A program made the position numbers and the translations under genes. The notes under the pieces are model-generated. The model saw only the letters and a program-made list of their open reading frames with translations. It was not told the origin of the DNA and ran no database searches. From the NCBI RefSeq assembly GCF_000412695.1, contig NC_021499.1, positions 1,736,001 through 1,800,000 of the forward strand: a stretch of 64,000 nucleotides of DNA. Direction: 5' to 3'. Of the stretch, positions 9,575 through 17,889 are shown one piece after another (within the stretch, counting starts at the first letter, position 1; every line of letters starts with the position of its first letter). Source of the stretch: Pseudomonas resinovorans NBRC 106553 (GTDB lineage Bacteria > Pseudomonadota > Gammaproteobacteria > Pseudomonadales > Pseudomonadaceae).

Positions 9575-10234
9575 TTATTCCGCGACCACTGTGTTGGCGA
9601 GACGGCCGAGGCCGGTGATTTCCACTTCCACGACATCGCCCGGCTGCACGTCGACGCGGCCCTCCGGGGTGCCGGTGATCAGCACGTCGCCTTCGTGCAG
9701 GGTCATGAACTCGCTGATCTCCTCGATCAGCTGCGGGATGCCGCGCACGAGATTCGCCGTGGTGTTTTCCTGGCGCAGCTGGCCGTTGACGAAGAGCTTC
9801 AGGGTCAGCGCATGCGGGTCCTGCACATCGGCTGCCGGGACGAATTCCGGGCCGAGGGGGCAGAAGCCGTCGCGGCACTTGGCCTTCACCGCCGGGCGGT
9901 AGTAGCTCTCTTCCGGCAGGCTGAACTCGTTGACGATCACGTAGCCGGCCACATGGGCCATGGCGTCTTCGGCGCGCACCCGGCTGGCGCTCCGGCCTAT
10001 CACCACACCCAGGGCCGGGCCCGGTTGCAGGCGCTCGACGCCCTGTGGATAAACCACCGGCTGGCCGTGGCCGTTGCGAGTGTTGGGCGTCTTGATGAAC
10101 AGCACCGGCTTGACCGGCGGCTTCTGGTAGGGCGCTTGCTGGAACTCCTGCAGACGGCTCTCCAGCAGGCCCCGGTAGTTCAGCGCAACGCCGAACAGGG
10201 TGCCGGTGGCGACGTGGTCGAGGGCGGGGCGCAT
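9575..10234 (-). CDS. hpaG1: HpaG1, 5-oxopent-3-ene-1,2,5-tricarboxylate decarboxylase subunit
   Basis: This 219-residue fumarylacetoacetate-hydrolase-like protein is the N-terminal half-equivalent of enteric HpaG. It has GVALNYRGLLE, PVLFIKTPNT, PGPALGVVIGR with metal-site residues and GDVLITGTPEGRVDV. It is the first gene of the meta-cleavage operon and is divergent from hpaA. The intergenic region of about 165 bp carries two TTAA-N4-TTAA sites 67-98 bp upstream of this start. HpaG1 and HpaG2 probably assemble as a heteromer or act as paired isomerase and decarboxylase; which subunit does which step is not visible from sequence. Confidence 0.9.
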   Translation of the reverse strand: MRPALDHVATGTLFGVALNYRGLLESRLQEFQQAPYQKPPVKPVLFIKTPNTRNGHGQPVVYPQGVERLQPGPALGVVIGRSASRVRAEDAMAHVAGYVIVNEFSLPEESYYRPAVKAKCRDGFCPLGPEFVPAADVQDPHALTLKLFVNGQLRQENTTANLVRGIPQLIEEISEFMTLHEGDVLITGTPEGRVDVQPGDVVEVEITGLGRLANTVVAE

Positions 10235-10299
10235 GGTCGTCTCCTGTGGCAGAAAAGCGGGTGGGCGGTGACAGCAGGCGCACCCGTAACGAGGGTTTC

Positions 10300-10333
10300 G
10301 TTAATGTGTTAACGTTATATTTAACATGTTAAT
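10300..10333. promoter_or_regulatory. Paired TTAA-N4-TTAA operator candidates between hpaG1 and hpaA
   Basis: GTTAATGTGTTAAC (10300-10313) and TTTAACATGTTAAT (10320-10333) are near-perfect palindromes with identical layout, offset by exactly 20 bp (two helical turns). They lie in an AT-rich pocket of an otherwise GC-rich divergent promoter region. HpaR is the natural candidate ligand, as a MarR-type dimer encoded in the same island. The pairing is seen directly; the protein identity is inferred. Confidence 0.7.
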
Positions 10334-10400
10334 GATCGTCAAGCCTTGCGTCTTCGCCATTCGTCATCGAAGGTGGGCGAAGGCAGCGGAGAAGGTCGCC

Positions 10401-11318
10401 ATGGCAGAGCGCCAACCCATCCCCAACATCAACATCGGCCGGGTCTACGACCAGCGTTACGCCGACGCCGAAGTGCACTACGAGGCCCTCGGCAAGCTGG
10501 CGGACTTCTTCGGCCGCAACATGCCGGTGCACCGCCACGACCGTTTCTTCCAGGTGCACTACGTGAAGAGCGGGGCGGTGCGGGTCTACCTCGACGAGCA
10601 GCAGTACCGCCAGGAAGGGCCGCTGTTCTTCCTCACGCCGCCGACCATTCCCCATGCCTTCGTCACCGAGCAGGACGCCGACGGCCATGTGCTCACGGTC
10701 CGCCAGCAGTTGGTCTGGCCGCTGCTGGAGGCCGAGCAGGGCCTGGCCGATGGGCCGCAGATCGCGCCGGTCTGCGTGGCCTTCGCCGAGCTGGGGGAGG
10801 AGTACCGCGAGGAGGTGCAGCGCCTGGACCTGCTGTTCGACCAGCTCCGCTCCGAGTTCGCCGCCGACCGGCCCGGGCGGGAGGCCAGCCTGTCGGCGCT
10901 GACCCGGCTGATCTTCATCAGCCTGCTGCGCCTCTCGGCCCGCTCGCTCAAGGCGCAGCCGGCGCGCCACGAGGACCTGCAGGTGTTCCACCGCTTCAAC
11001 GGCCTGATCGAGGCCCACTACCGCGAGCACTGGCCCCTGGGCCAGTACGCCAGCCAGATGGGGGTGACCGAGGCGCGCCTGAACGACATCTGCCGACGCA
11101 TCGCCGACCTGCCGTCCAAGCGCCTGATCCACGATCGGGTGATGCAGGAAGCCAAGCGCCTGCTGCTGTTCACCGGCAGCTCGGCCAACGAGATCTGCTA
11201 CCTGCTGGGCTTCAAGGACCCGGCCTACTTCAGCCGCTTCTTCGCCCGCAACGCCGGCATGAGCCCCGGCGAATACCGCCTGCGCAAGGCCGGGGACAAG
11301 GAAGAGGCCTGGCGCTGA
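10401..11318 (+). CDS. hpaA: HpaA, AraC-family activator of 4-HPA degradation
   Basis: This 305-residue regulator has an N-terminal cupin sensor (about 25-110, MPVHRHDRFFQVHYV and GPLFFLTPPTIPHAF) and a C-terminal double helix-turn-helix AraC domain (about 215-300, ending FKDPAYFSRFFARNAGMSPGEYR). HpaA proteins respond to 4-hydroxyphenylacetate and activate hydroxylase genes in enterics. The start ATGGCAGAGCGCCAA has GGAGAAGG upstream and matches the family N-terminus; an in-frame ATG at 10326 overlaps the operator pair and is less likely. The gene is divergent from hpaG1 and convergent with oprD. Here it could act on the C2/C1 operon, on transport genes, or both. Confidence 0.9.
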   Translation: MAERQPIPNINIGRVYDQRYADAEVHYEALGKLADFFGRNMPVHRHDRFFQVHYVKSGAVRVYLDEQQYRQEGPLFFLTPPTIPHAFVTEQDADGHVLTVRQQLVWPLLEAEQGLADGPQIAPVCVAFAELGEEYREEVQRLDLLFDQLRSEFAADRPGREASLSALTRLIFISLLRLSARSLKAQPARHEDLQVFHRFNGLIEAHYREHWPLGQYASQMGVTEARLNDICRRIADLPSKRLIHDRVMQEAKRLLLFTGSSANEICYLLGFKDPAYFSRFFARNAGMSPGEYRLRKAGDKEEAWR

Positions 11319-11378
11319 CGTGTTGTCGCCCACCACGTCACGAGCGCCGCTGCCAATCCGTTGCACGACCTTCTTGCT

Positions 11379-11452
11379 GTAGGAGCGAATTCAATCGCGA
11401 AGGGCGCGCAGCGGCCCGTTGGCCCGCATCGCGAATGAATTCGCTCCTACAA
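11379..11452. repeat. REP-type palindromic repeat between hpaA and oprD
   Basis: TGTAGGAGCGAATTCAATCGCG and its inverted copy CGCGAATGAATTCGCTCCTAC flank a short GC-rich centre. The repeat and about 50 bp to its left (from 11335) reappear, degenerated, at 16075-16165. Confidence 0.85.
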
Positions 11453-11463
11453 CGGCTATCCCG

Positions 11464-12702
11464 TTACCAGAGCGCCAGGCTATAGCCCAGTACGATTCGG
11501 TTCTCGTCGATGTCCTGGGGCAGGCCATTGCCGGAGCGGAAGGTGACGTTGCGCAGGCGGATGTTGAAGCCGCGCAGCGGGCCGCTCTGCACCATGTAGG
11601 CCAGGTCGCTGTCGCGCTCCCATTCGCGGCCGTTGCGTACCGCGCCCTGGCGTACGCCGTCACCGCTGATGTAACGGGTCATGAAGCTCAGGCCGGGGAT
11701 GCCCAGGCTGGCGAAGTCGTAGTCGTAGCGCAGCTGCCAGGAGTCTTCCCCGGGCCGGGTGAAGGTGTTGAAGGTCACCAGGTTGACCACGTAGGGATCG
11801 CCGCCGCTGAGGTAGGGGAAGGCGCTGTCGCCGGACTGCAACTGCCAGCCGGCGGAGAAGCGCTGGGGGCCGACACTGAGGCCGAGGATGCCGTTGAAGT
11901 TGCGGTTGTCGATGCGCCCGGCCTTGGCCGCGCCAGTGTCACGGCTGTGGAACCAGCGCAGGTCGCTCGCAAGGCTCATGTTCTCCCCCAGGGGCAGACT
12001 GTGTTCCAGGCCGGCGAAGTGCTGGCGGTAGATATCGTCCAGCTCCGCGCCATAGGCGCTGAGGGCCAGGTTCGGGGTAGCGCTCCAGGTGCCGCCGATG
12101 AAGTCGAAGTGGTCGCTGGTCTGCCCGGCGTAGCCGATGTCGTCGAAGCCGGCGGAGTCCCGGGGGTTGGCGCGGGTCAGACGTCCCAGGTTCAGTTCCA
12201 GGCCTTGCAGTTCCTGGCTGGTGAGCATGCCGCCATGGAAGGTGGAGGGCAGCAGGCGGGTGTTGTTGTAGTGGGCCACCGGCAGCGTCGGCAGCAGGGT
12301 GCCCAGACGCAGGACGCTGTGGGAGGCGCGCAGCTTGGCGGTGAGGCCCAGCTCGCTGTAGTCGTCCACCGGTTCTCCGGAATTGGGGCCGAAGGGCAGC
12401 AGGCCAGTGCCACGGCGGTCGCGGCTGGAATCCAGCTTCACCCCGAGGGCGCCGCGGGCGTCCAGGCCGAAGCCGAGGGTGCCTTCGGTGAAGCCTGACT
12501 CGAAGCGGGCGATGAAGCCCTGGGCCCATTCCTCGGCCTTGGAGCGGGGAGCATCGTGTTGGCGGAAGTCGCGGTTGATGTACTGGTTGCGCAGCTCGAG
12601 GCTGGCGCTGCTGTCCTCCAGGAAGCCGGCCGTGGCCGGGGCACAGCCGAGGGACGTGAACACGATGGCGAGGGAAGAGAGCAGAGGGCGGAGAGAGGTC
12701 AT
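11464..12702 (-). CDS. OprD-family outer membrane porin
   Basis: This 412-residue OprD-superfamily beta-barrel channel has a signal peptide ending near CAPATAG, then the typical start GFLEDSSASLELRNQYINRDF, many alternating aromatic/hydrophilic strands, and the C-terminal signature IDENRIVLGYSLALW ending in Trp for BAM recognition. OprD-family porins let small carboxylates and amino acids cross the outer membrane. Its position between hpaA and a TRAP transporter suggests HPA or a related aromatic acid as cargo, but that is inference. The start is fixed by the signal peptide and CCGGAGAC upstream. It is divergent from the TRAP genes, with a paired TTAA-N4-TTAA site between. A remnant of a second OprD copy lies at 16313-16375. 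Confidence 0.9.
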   Translation of the reverse strand: MTSLRPLLSSLAIVFTSLGCAPATAGFLEDSSASLELRNQYINRDFRQHDAPRSKAEEWAQGFIARFESGFTEGTLGFGLDARGALGVKLDSSRDRRGTGLLPFGPNSGEPVDDYSELGLTAKLRASHSVLRLGTLLPTLPVAHYNNTRLLPSTFHGGMLTSQELQGLELNLGRLTRANPRDSAGFDDIGYAGQTSDHFDFIGGTWSATPNLALSAYGAELDDIYRQHFAGLEHSLPLGENMSLASDLRWFHSRDTGAAKAGRIDNRNFNGILGLSVGPQRFSAGWQLQSGDSAFPYLSGGDPYVVNLVTFNTFTRPGEDSWQLRYDYDFASLGIPGLSFMTRYISGDGVRQGAVRNGREWERDSDLAYMVQSGPLRGFNIRLRNVTFRSGNGLPQDIDENRIVLGYSLALW

Positions 12703-12947
12703 TGTTGTTGTCTCCGGTTGGCCTATGGAAGGTCGCGCGGCCCTTTCAAAGGGCCTTCGGCGGAGCACTGTCGGCAATAGGCCATCCGGGCGACAGTCGG
12801 ATACCTGCGTTTCCCAGCCTGGGAAATTTCCCAAAGATCAGAGCGAACCGCAGCGCAACACCTTGATGCGTCCAGGCCTGCAGCCAACCGGGAGACGGCG
12901 CCTGCCGGGCCGTGGGAGTTGCCCAGGTTGACAGTGGCGGCATAGTC

Positions 12948-12981
12948 GTTAAGTTATTAACGATATATTGAATATGTTAAC
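12948..12981. promoter_or_regulatory. Paired TTAA-N4-TTAA operator candidates between oprD and the TRAP operon
   Basis: GTTAAGTTATTAAC (12948-12961) is a perfect match to the motif. TTGAATATGTTAAC (12968-12981) has one mismatch. As in the hpaG1/hpaA region, the two copies are offset by exactly 20 bp. The pair lies 67-100 bp before dctP and about 250 bp from oprD. Confidence 0.65.
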
Positions 12982-13047
12982 GAGATCTTCGCGCCTTTGC
13001 CGCACCCCGCGCGGCGGGCATCCAACAAGAACAACGAGGCTCAACCC

Positions 13048-14070
13048 ATGAAGATGTCCAAGCTCGCCGTCCTCTTCGCTGTCGCCTGTACCTCGGGCGC
13101 CGCTCTCGCGCAAACCACCCATACCCTCAAGGTCGCGCACTTCCTGCCCGCCAGCTCCAACGCCCAGCGCAATATCATCGAGCCTTGGTGCGCGCAGCTG
13201 GCCAGCGAGTCCGCCGGGCGCCTCAAGTGCCAGCTCTACCCCTCGATGCAGCTGGGCGGCACCCCGGCCAAGCTGGCGGACATGGCGCGCAACGGTGTGG
13301 CCGATATCGTCTGGACGGCGCCGGCCTACTCGGCGGGCAAGTTCCCGCGCATGGAGGCCATGGAGCTGCCCTTCATGCTTCCCGCCGGGGCCAGGGCCGG
13401 CAACCCGATCATCTGGAAGTACTACGAGCAGTACGCCCGCGATGACTTCAAGGGCTACAAGGTGCTGTCCGTACATGGCGACGGCGGCATGGATATCCAC
13501 ACCCGCGGCAAGGCCGTGGCCAACCTCGACGACCTGAAGAACCTCAAGCTGCGTGCCTCCAGCCGCACCGCCGCGAAGCTGCTCCAGGCCCTGGGCGCGA
13601 CCCCGGTGAGCATGCCGCCGGCGCAGATGACCGAGTCCATCGCCAAGGGCGTGGTGGACGGCGCGCTGGCCTCCTGGGAAGTGGTGCCGCCGACCAAGCT
13701 GGACGAAGTCACCGACCGCCATTCCGCGATTCCCGCCGGGGAGCCCGCCTTCGCCTACACCGTGCTGGCCATGCTGATGAACCAACGCAAATTCGACAGC
13801 CTGCCCGAGGACCTCCAGGCCATCATCGAGCGCAACAGTGGTCCGGCGCTGAACGAGCGCTTCGCCGACGCCTGGGACGCCTTCCTCGATCGGGCCCGCG
13901 CCGCCACCCCGGGCGAGCAGATGGTGAGCATCACCGCGCCCGACTACGCGGCCATGCGCCAGGCCGCCGCACCGGTTGCCGATGCCTGGGCCGTTGACGC
14001 GAGCGGCAGGGGGCTGGACGGCAAGGTGTTGCTGGATGGTGCCCGTGCACTGTCCGTCGGTCCCCGGTGA
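13048..14070 (+). CDS. TRAP transporter periplasmic substrate-binding protein (DctP family)
   Basis: This 340-residue protein begins with a signal peptide (MKMSKLAVLFAVACTSGAALA, cleavage before QTTH), followed by a DctP-type solute-binding fold (LKVAHFLPASSNAQRN, the ligand-arginine region LKLRASSRTAAKLLQALGATPVSMPPAQ). It binds an organic acid in the periplasm and hands it to the DctQM membrane proteins encoded immediately downstream. Placement in the hpa island behind the operator pair suggests 4-hydroxyphenylacetate or a relative as ligand; this is inferred. The start is set by the signal peptide. The upstream part of the open frame lies in the operator region and is not likely to be translated. 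Confidence 0.9.
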   Translation: MKMSKLAVLFAVACTSGAALAQTTHTLKVAHFLPASSNAQRNIIEPWCAQLASESAGRLKCQLYPSMQLGGTPAKLADMARNGVADIVWTAPAYSAGKFPRMEAMELPFMLPAGARAGNPIIWKYYEQYARDDFKGYKVLSVHGDGGMDIHTRGKAVANLDDLKNLKLRASSRTAAKLLQALGATPVSMPPAQMTESIAKGVVDGALASWEVVPPTKLDEVTDRHSAIPAGEPAFAYTVLAMLMNQRKFDSLPEDLQAIIERNSGPALNERFADAWDAFLDRARAATPGEQMVSITAPDYAAMRQAAAPVADAWAVDASGRGLDGKVLLDGARALSVGPR

Positions 14071-14076
14071 TCCGCC

Positions 14077-14607
14077 ATGAACGAGTCCCTGTCCTTCGCT
14101 GACACTCCCGCCGAGGAGGCGGGCCCTGCCGCCGGCCTGTTGCTGCGAGCAACCCAGGCATTCGCCCTGGGCGGTGGCCTCATCCTGCTGGCGCTGGTGG
14201 CCATGTCCCTGGTGTCGATCATTGGCCGCAAGCTGTTCGCCACACCCATCCAGGGCGATATCGAACTGATGGAGATCGGCGCGGCCATCGCCATCGCGGC
14301 CTTCCTGCCGTTCTGCGAGCTGCGTGGCCAGCACATCAAGGTGGACGCCTTCACCCTGAAGCTGCCGGCACGGGCCAAGGCCTGGCTGGACGCCTTCGCC
14401 CATCTCCTGTGCCTGCTGGTGGCCCTGCTGCTGGCCTGGCGCACCGGCCTGCAGGTGCTGGAGAGCCGCGAGTACGGCGAGGTCTCCACGCTGCTCTCGG
14501 TGCCCCTGTGGCTGCCCCTGCTGGCCATAGTCCCGAGCTTGCTGTTGCTGGCGCTCGCCGCTGGCGCGCGAACCTTTCTTTGCCTCGTCCGGGAGCAACC
14601 GCAATGA
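14077..14607 (+). CDS. TRAP transporter small permease (DctQ family)
   Basis: This 176-residue inner-membrane protein has four predicted membrane segments, the first around residues 25-45 (AFALGGGLILLALVAMSLVSII). The family-typical GRKLFATPIQGDIELMEIGAAIAIAAFLPFCELRGQHIKVD segment follows. DctQ partners the large DctM subunit and the binding protein in Na+-coupled uptake of organic acids. It starts 6 bp after dctP and overlaps dctM by ATGA. Good motif support; substrate unknown. Confidence 0.9.
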   Translation: MNESLSFADTPAEEAGPAAGLLLRATQAFALGGGLILLALVAMSLVSIIGRKLFATPIQGDIELMEIGAAIAIAAFLPFCELRGQHIKVDAFTLKLPARAKAWLDAFAHLLCLLVALLLAWRTGLQVLESREYGEVSTLLSVPLWLPLLAIVPSLLLLALAAGARTFLCLVREQPQ

Positions 14608-15926
14608 GTGGACTGTCCCTGGGTTTGCTGGCGCTGGCCGCCACCTTCACCCTGCTGGTGCTGCGGGTGCACATCGGCCTGACCATGATGGTGGGCGGCG
14701 CCCTGTGCTTTCTCGCGGTGAACGACGGCGACTTCTCGGCGCTGCTGTTCAGCCTGAACAACCTGGCCTGGTCACGGCTGTCCAACTACGACCTGGCGGT
14801 GATCCCGCTGTTCGTGCTGATGGGCCAGTTCGCCACCCATGGTGGCCTGTCCAAGGCCATTTTCCGTTGCGCGGCTGCCTTCGTCGGCCACCTGCGCGGC
14901 GGCCTCGGCATGTCGGCCATCGGTGCCTGCGCCGGCTTCGGCGCCATCTGCGGCTCGTCCCTGGCCACCTCGGCCACCATGAGCCAGGTGGCCTTGCCGG
15001 AGCTGCGCCGGCACAACTACTCCGGGCGCCTGGCCACAGCCACCGTGGCGGCGGGTGGCACCCTGGGCATCCTCATCCCGCCGTCGGTGCCGCTGATCAT
15101 CTACGCGGTGCTGACCCAGGAATCCATTGCCAAGCTGTTCGTCGCCGCCGTGGTGCCGGGCCTGCTGGCGGCCCTGGGTTACCTGGTGGTGGTACGCCTG
15201 ATGGTGGCCCGCGAACCGGAAGGCCACCGCCACAGCGAACCAGCCAGCGCCGGCGAGCGCTTCAAGGCATTGCTCCAGGTACTGCCGGTGCTGGGGGTGT
15301 TCCTGGTGGTGATAGTCGGCATCTACGGCGGCTGGGCCAACCCCACCGAAGCGGCTTCCATCGGCGCCGCGGCGTGCGGCCTGCTGGCGCTGCTGCAGGG
15401 CGGCCTGGACTGGAGCGGCCTGCGCGCGAGCCTGCTGGGCACCGCCGAGACCACCGCGATGATCTTCCTGGTGCTGCTGGGGGCGGACCTGCTGAACGCG
15501 GGCCTGGCCCTGACCCAGATGCCCACCGAGCTGGCCGAGTGGGTCCAGGCCAGCGGTCTGGCGCCCATGCTGGTGCTCTGCAGCATCCTGCTGCTGTACC
15601 TGCTGCTGGGCTGCGTGATGGATTCCCTGGCGATGATCCTGCTGACCATCCCGATCTTCTATCCGGTGGTCATGGGCCTCGATTTCTACGGCATGAGCGA
15701 GGTGCAGAAGTCCATCTGGTTCGGCATCCTCGCCCTGATGGTGGTGGAGATCGGCCTGATCCACCCGCCGTTGGGGATGAACCTGTTCATCGTCAACAAG
15801 GTGGCGCGCGATGTGCCCTACCTGGAAACCGCCAAGGGCGTGCTGCCGTTCCTCGCCTCGGACCTGCTGCGCATCGTCCTGTTGGTGGCCTTCCCGGGTA
15901 TCTGCCTGTGGCTGCTCAGCCTCTGA
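14604..15926 (+). CDS. TRAP transporter large permease (DctM family)
   Basis: This 440-residue, about 12-helix inner-membrane transporter has DctM hallmarks: SNYDLAVIPLFVLMGQFATHGGLS, GGTLGILIPPSVPLIIYAVLTQESI, YGGWANPTEAASIGAA and the C-terminal GLIHPPLGMNLFIVN. It is the translocating subunit of the TRAP system. Its ATG overlaps the dctQ stop (ATGA), so the two subunits are translationally coupled. The longer upstream open frame lies inside dctQ and is not used. No terminator is evident after the gene; repeats follow. The natural role is probably uptake of an aromatic acid that feeds the hpa pathway. Confidence 0.92.
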   Translation: MSGLSLGLLALAATFTLLVLRVHIGLTMMVGGALCFLAVNDGDFSALLFSLNNLAWSRLSNYDLAVIPLFVLMGQFATHGGLSKAIFRCAAAFVGHLRGGLGMSAIGACAGFGAICGSSLATSATMSQVALPELRRHNYSGRLATATVAAGGTLGILIPPSVPLIIYAVLTQESIAKLFVAAVVPGLLAALGYLVVVRLMVAREPEGHRHSEPASAGERFKALLQVLPVLGVFLVVIVGIYGGWANPTEAASIGAAACGLLALLQGGLDWSGLRASLLGTAETTAMIFLVLLGADLLNAGLALTQMPTELAEWVQASGLAPMLVLCSILLLYLLLGCVMDSLAMILLTIPIFYPVVMGLDFYGMSEVQKSIWFGILALMVVEIGLIHPPLGMNLFIVNKVARDVPYLETAKGVLPFLASDLLRIVLLVAFPGICLWLLSL

Positions 15927-15939
15927 GCCGAAACGATAG

Positions 15940-16043
15940 GTAGGTTGGGCCGGGCGGCGTACCGCGAGCGCAGCGAAGCCCAACGTCCGATGTCCGGCTC
16001 CCGCAACCAACGTTGGGCCGCGCTGCGCTTGGCCGCAACCTAC
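15940..16043. repeat. GTAGGTTGGGC-type palindromic repeat
   Basis: Left part GTAGGTTGGGCCGGGCGGC and right part ending GCCGCAACCTAC are inverted, with an inner AGCCCAACG/CGTTGGGCC pair. A relative is found at 34.5 kb. It lies in the 449-bp gap after dctM, which holds repeats and a porin remnant but no intact gene. Confidence 0.7.
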
Positions 16044-16069
16044 AAGACTGGCACTAGGCCGGATGGGGG

Positions 16070-16312
16070 CCCAACACGTCACGAGCGCCGCTGCCGGTCC
16101 GTAGCACGACCTTCTTGCTGTAGGAGCGAATTCATTCGCGAAGGGGCGCGCAGCGGCCCGTGGTCCCGTCTCGCAAATGTCTCCACATGCCCGCTTGCAC
16201 GCGCCTGATTTGCTCGCCATCGAGCCCCTTCGCGAGCAGAGCTCGCTCCTACGATGGAGTCGTCGAGGCGCCCGTCGCACCTTTTCGCGAATGAATCAGC
16301 CCCTACAACGCC
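16070..16312. repeat. Degenerate duplicate of the oprD downstream flank, with REP units
   Basis: From about 16075, CGTCACGAGCGCCGCTGCC, CGACCTTCTTGCTGTAGGAG and GCGCGCAGCGGCCCGT repeat the order seen at 11335-11425 just downstream of oprD. The copy is interrupted by extra sequence, including an inverted REP-like GCAGAGCTCGCTCCTAC near 16240, and ends in CCCTACAACG directly before the porin remnant. It indicates that the oprD 3' region was duplicated and then decayed. Confidence 0.75.
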
Positions 16313-16375
16313 TTACCAGAGCGCCAGACAGTAGCTCAGCACGACACGGTTTTCGTCGACATCCCGGGTCATGCC
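16313..16375 (-). pseudogene. Remnant of the 3' end of a second oprD-like gene
   Basis: On the minus strand these 63 bp translate to GMTRDVDENRVVLSYCLALW followed by TAA. This lines up with the end of the intact porin (GLPQDIDENRIVLGYSLALW), including the terminal Trp. The frame is closed immediately upstream by the TGA that serves as stop for the MFS gene, so nothing more of the porin remains. Together with the duplicated flank at 16070-16312 it marks a lost porin paralogue whose body was replaced by, or deleted next to, the MFS gene. Confidence 0.85.
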
Positions 16376-17623
16376 TCAGCCATCCTCCCGGGGCATGCTG
16401 GTGAGTTCCCGCCCTAGCCGGCGCTGGCGCGGCAGCAGCCAGGCGCAATAGGCCAGCAACAGTACCCCGGCGCCGGCCATGGCCCAGGGGGCGCCGAAGT
16501 GCTCCGCCAGCACGCCCACCAGCAGGCCGCCGATGGCGTCGAAGCCGAAGCGCGTGGAGGTGTAGAGCGCCACCACGCGGCCGCGCAGATGTTCCGGCGC
16601 CAGGGTCTGCAGGAGGATGTTGGTGCCGACGTTGCAGTTGGTGATGGCGAAGCCGAGCACGGCCATGGCCAGTAGCGACAAGGCGAGCTGCTGGCTGGCG
16701 GCGAAGGCCAGCAGGCCGGCGCCCGCCGCCAGCGCGCAGGCCATGATGCTGTTCACCAGGCTCGGCAGTGCATGGCGGTTGGCGAGGAACAAGGTCCCCA
16801 GCAACGAACCGAGGCCGGCGGCACCCCAGAGCCAGCCGAGGGTGCGCGCGTCGCCGGCGAAGATGTCCTTGGCGAACACCGGCAGCAGCACCGCGTAGCT
16901 GGAGGCGGTGAGGTTGATCACCAGGACGCTGGTCATCATCAGGCGGATCGGCTGCCGGCCGGCGATATAGCGCAAGCCTTCGCGGAACACATCGCCGGTC
17001 GAGCCCGGGGCGCGTGGCGTGGGCGCCATGCGAATGACCAGCAGGCCGGCGGTCAGGCCCAGGTAGGAGAGGGCGTTGAGGGCGAAGCAGGTCGCCTCGC
17101 TGGTGAAGCCCAGGAGCAGGCCGGCCAGCGGCGGGCCGATGAAGCGCGAGCTGTTGAACAGCATGGCGTTCAGCGCCAGGGCGTTGGGCAGGTCGTCCTT
17201 GCCGTTGACGAACCGGCTCAGCAGCGACTGCCGCAGTGGCGTGTCGAAGGCATTGAGCACGCCCAGCAGCGCGGCCATGGCCACGATCAGCGTCGGGCCT
17301 ATCAGGCCGCTGTAGGTGAGCGCCGCCAGGGCGATGGCCTGCAAGCCGAGCAGGCCCTGCACACCAATCAGCAGGCGGCGCTTGTCGTGGCGATCGATCC
17401 AGGCGCCGGCCAGCGGGCCCACCAGCAACTGCGGCAGCAGCGCGGCGAAGGTGGTCACCCCCAGCAGCGCGGCGGAACCGGTGAGGCGGTAGATCAACCA
17501 GGCCAGTGCCACCTGTTGCAGCCAACTGCCCAGGGTGGAGATGGCCTGGCCGGCGAAGTACAGGCGGAAATTGCGGTGGCGCAGGGCGCGGACGGCGGCG
17601 GGCCAGGGACGGGAATCAGGCAT
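16376..17623 (-). CDS. MFS transporter, DHA3/EntS-like exporter
   Basis: This 415-residue, 12-helix major facilitator has the MFS_3/EntS-type N-terminus (RALRHRNFRLYFAGQAISTLGSWLQQVALAWLIYRLTGS), the loop motif GPLAGAWIDRHDKRRLL and the mid-protein LNAMLFNSSRFIGPPLAGLLL. Members export siderophores, drugs or metabolites, so it may relieve accumulation of aromatic intermediates. The start ATGCCTGATTCC lies 34 bp from a TTAA-N4-TTAA site, which ties its control to the hpa island. The stop codon directly abuts a porin gene remnant. The substrate is not predictable from sequence. Confidence 0.82.
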   Translation of the reverse strand: MPDSRPWPAAVRALRHRNFRLYFAGQAISTLGSWLQQVALAWLIYRLTGSAALLGVTTFAALLPQLLVGPLAGAWIDRHDKRRLLIGVQGLLGLQAIALAALTYSGLIGPTLIVAMAALLGVLNAFDTPLRQSLLSRFVNGKDDLPNALALNAMLFNSSRFIGPPLAGLLLGFTSEATCFALNALSYLGLTAGLLVIRMAPTPRAPGSTGDVFREGLRYIAGRQPIRLMMTSVLVINLTASSYAVLLPVFAKDIFAGDARTLGWLWGAAGLGSLLGTLFLANRHALPSLVNSIMACALAAGAGLLAFAASQQLALSLLAMAVLGFAITNCNVGTNILLQTLAPEHLRGRVVALYTSTRFGFDAIGGLLVGVLAEHFGAPWAMAGAGVLLLAYCAWLLPRQRRLGRELTSMPREDG

Positions 17624-17656
17624 GGAGGTGTGGACGGAACGCGGCGATGGATGAAA

Positions 17657-17670
17657 GTTAATATCTTAAC
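17657..17670. promoter_or_regulatory. TTAA-N4-TTAA operator candidate upstream of the MFS gene
   Basis: GTTAATATCTTAAC is a single, perfectly matching copy, 34 bp upstream of the MFS start codon, where a repressor would block transcription. No second copy lies 20 bp away. Confidence 0.6.
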
Positions 17671-17889
17671 TTGATTCGGTTGCGCCTGGTCCTGTCCATG
17701 GCGGATGGGGTGGCGCTTTCTTCCGCCGACAGCCTCGATTACCTGGGTAACTGATTGATCAGGAAGGTGTTTTGACACTATTAACAACGTCGATCTTTGC
17801 TATCTCGACTGATCACTTCTTAATCAATGGCAGGTCCGTAAGATTGGCTCCGTACCCAGTTTCCAGCCCCCATCGAGGAGCCCACGATC

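Noticed and set aside
10326..10400. Upstream ATG start for hpaA at 10326
   Set aside because: It falls inside the operator pair and adds a non-conserved stretch; the ATG at 10401 has a good ribosome-binding site and matches the family.
17772..17800. Consensus promoter for the tandem-repeat protein gene
   Set aside because: TTGACA is a good -35 element, but the nearest -10-like sequence (TGCTAT) would need a spacer of about 20 bp, so I do not list it.
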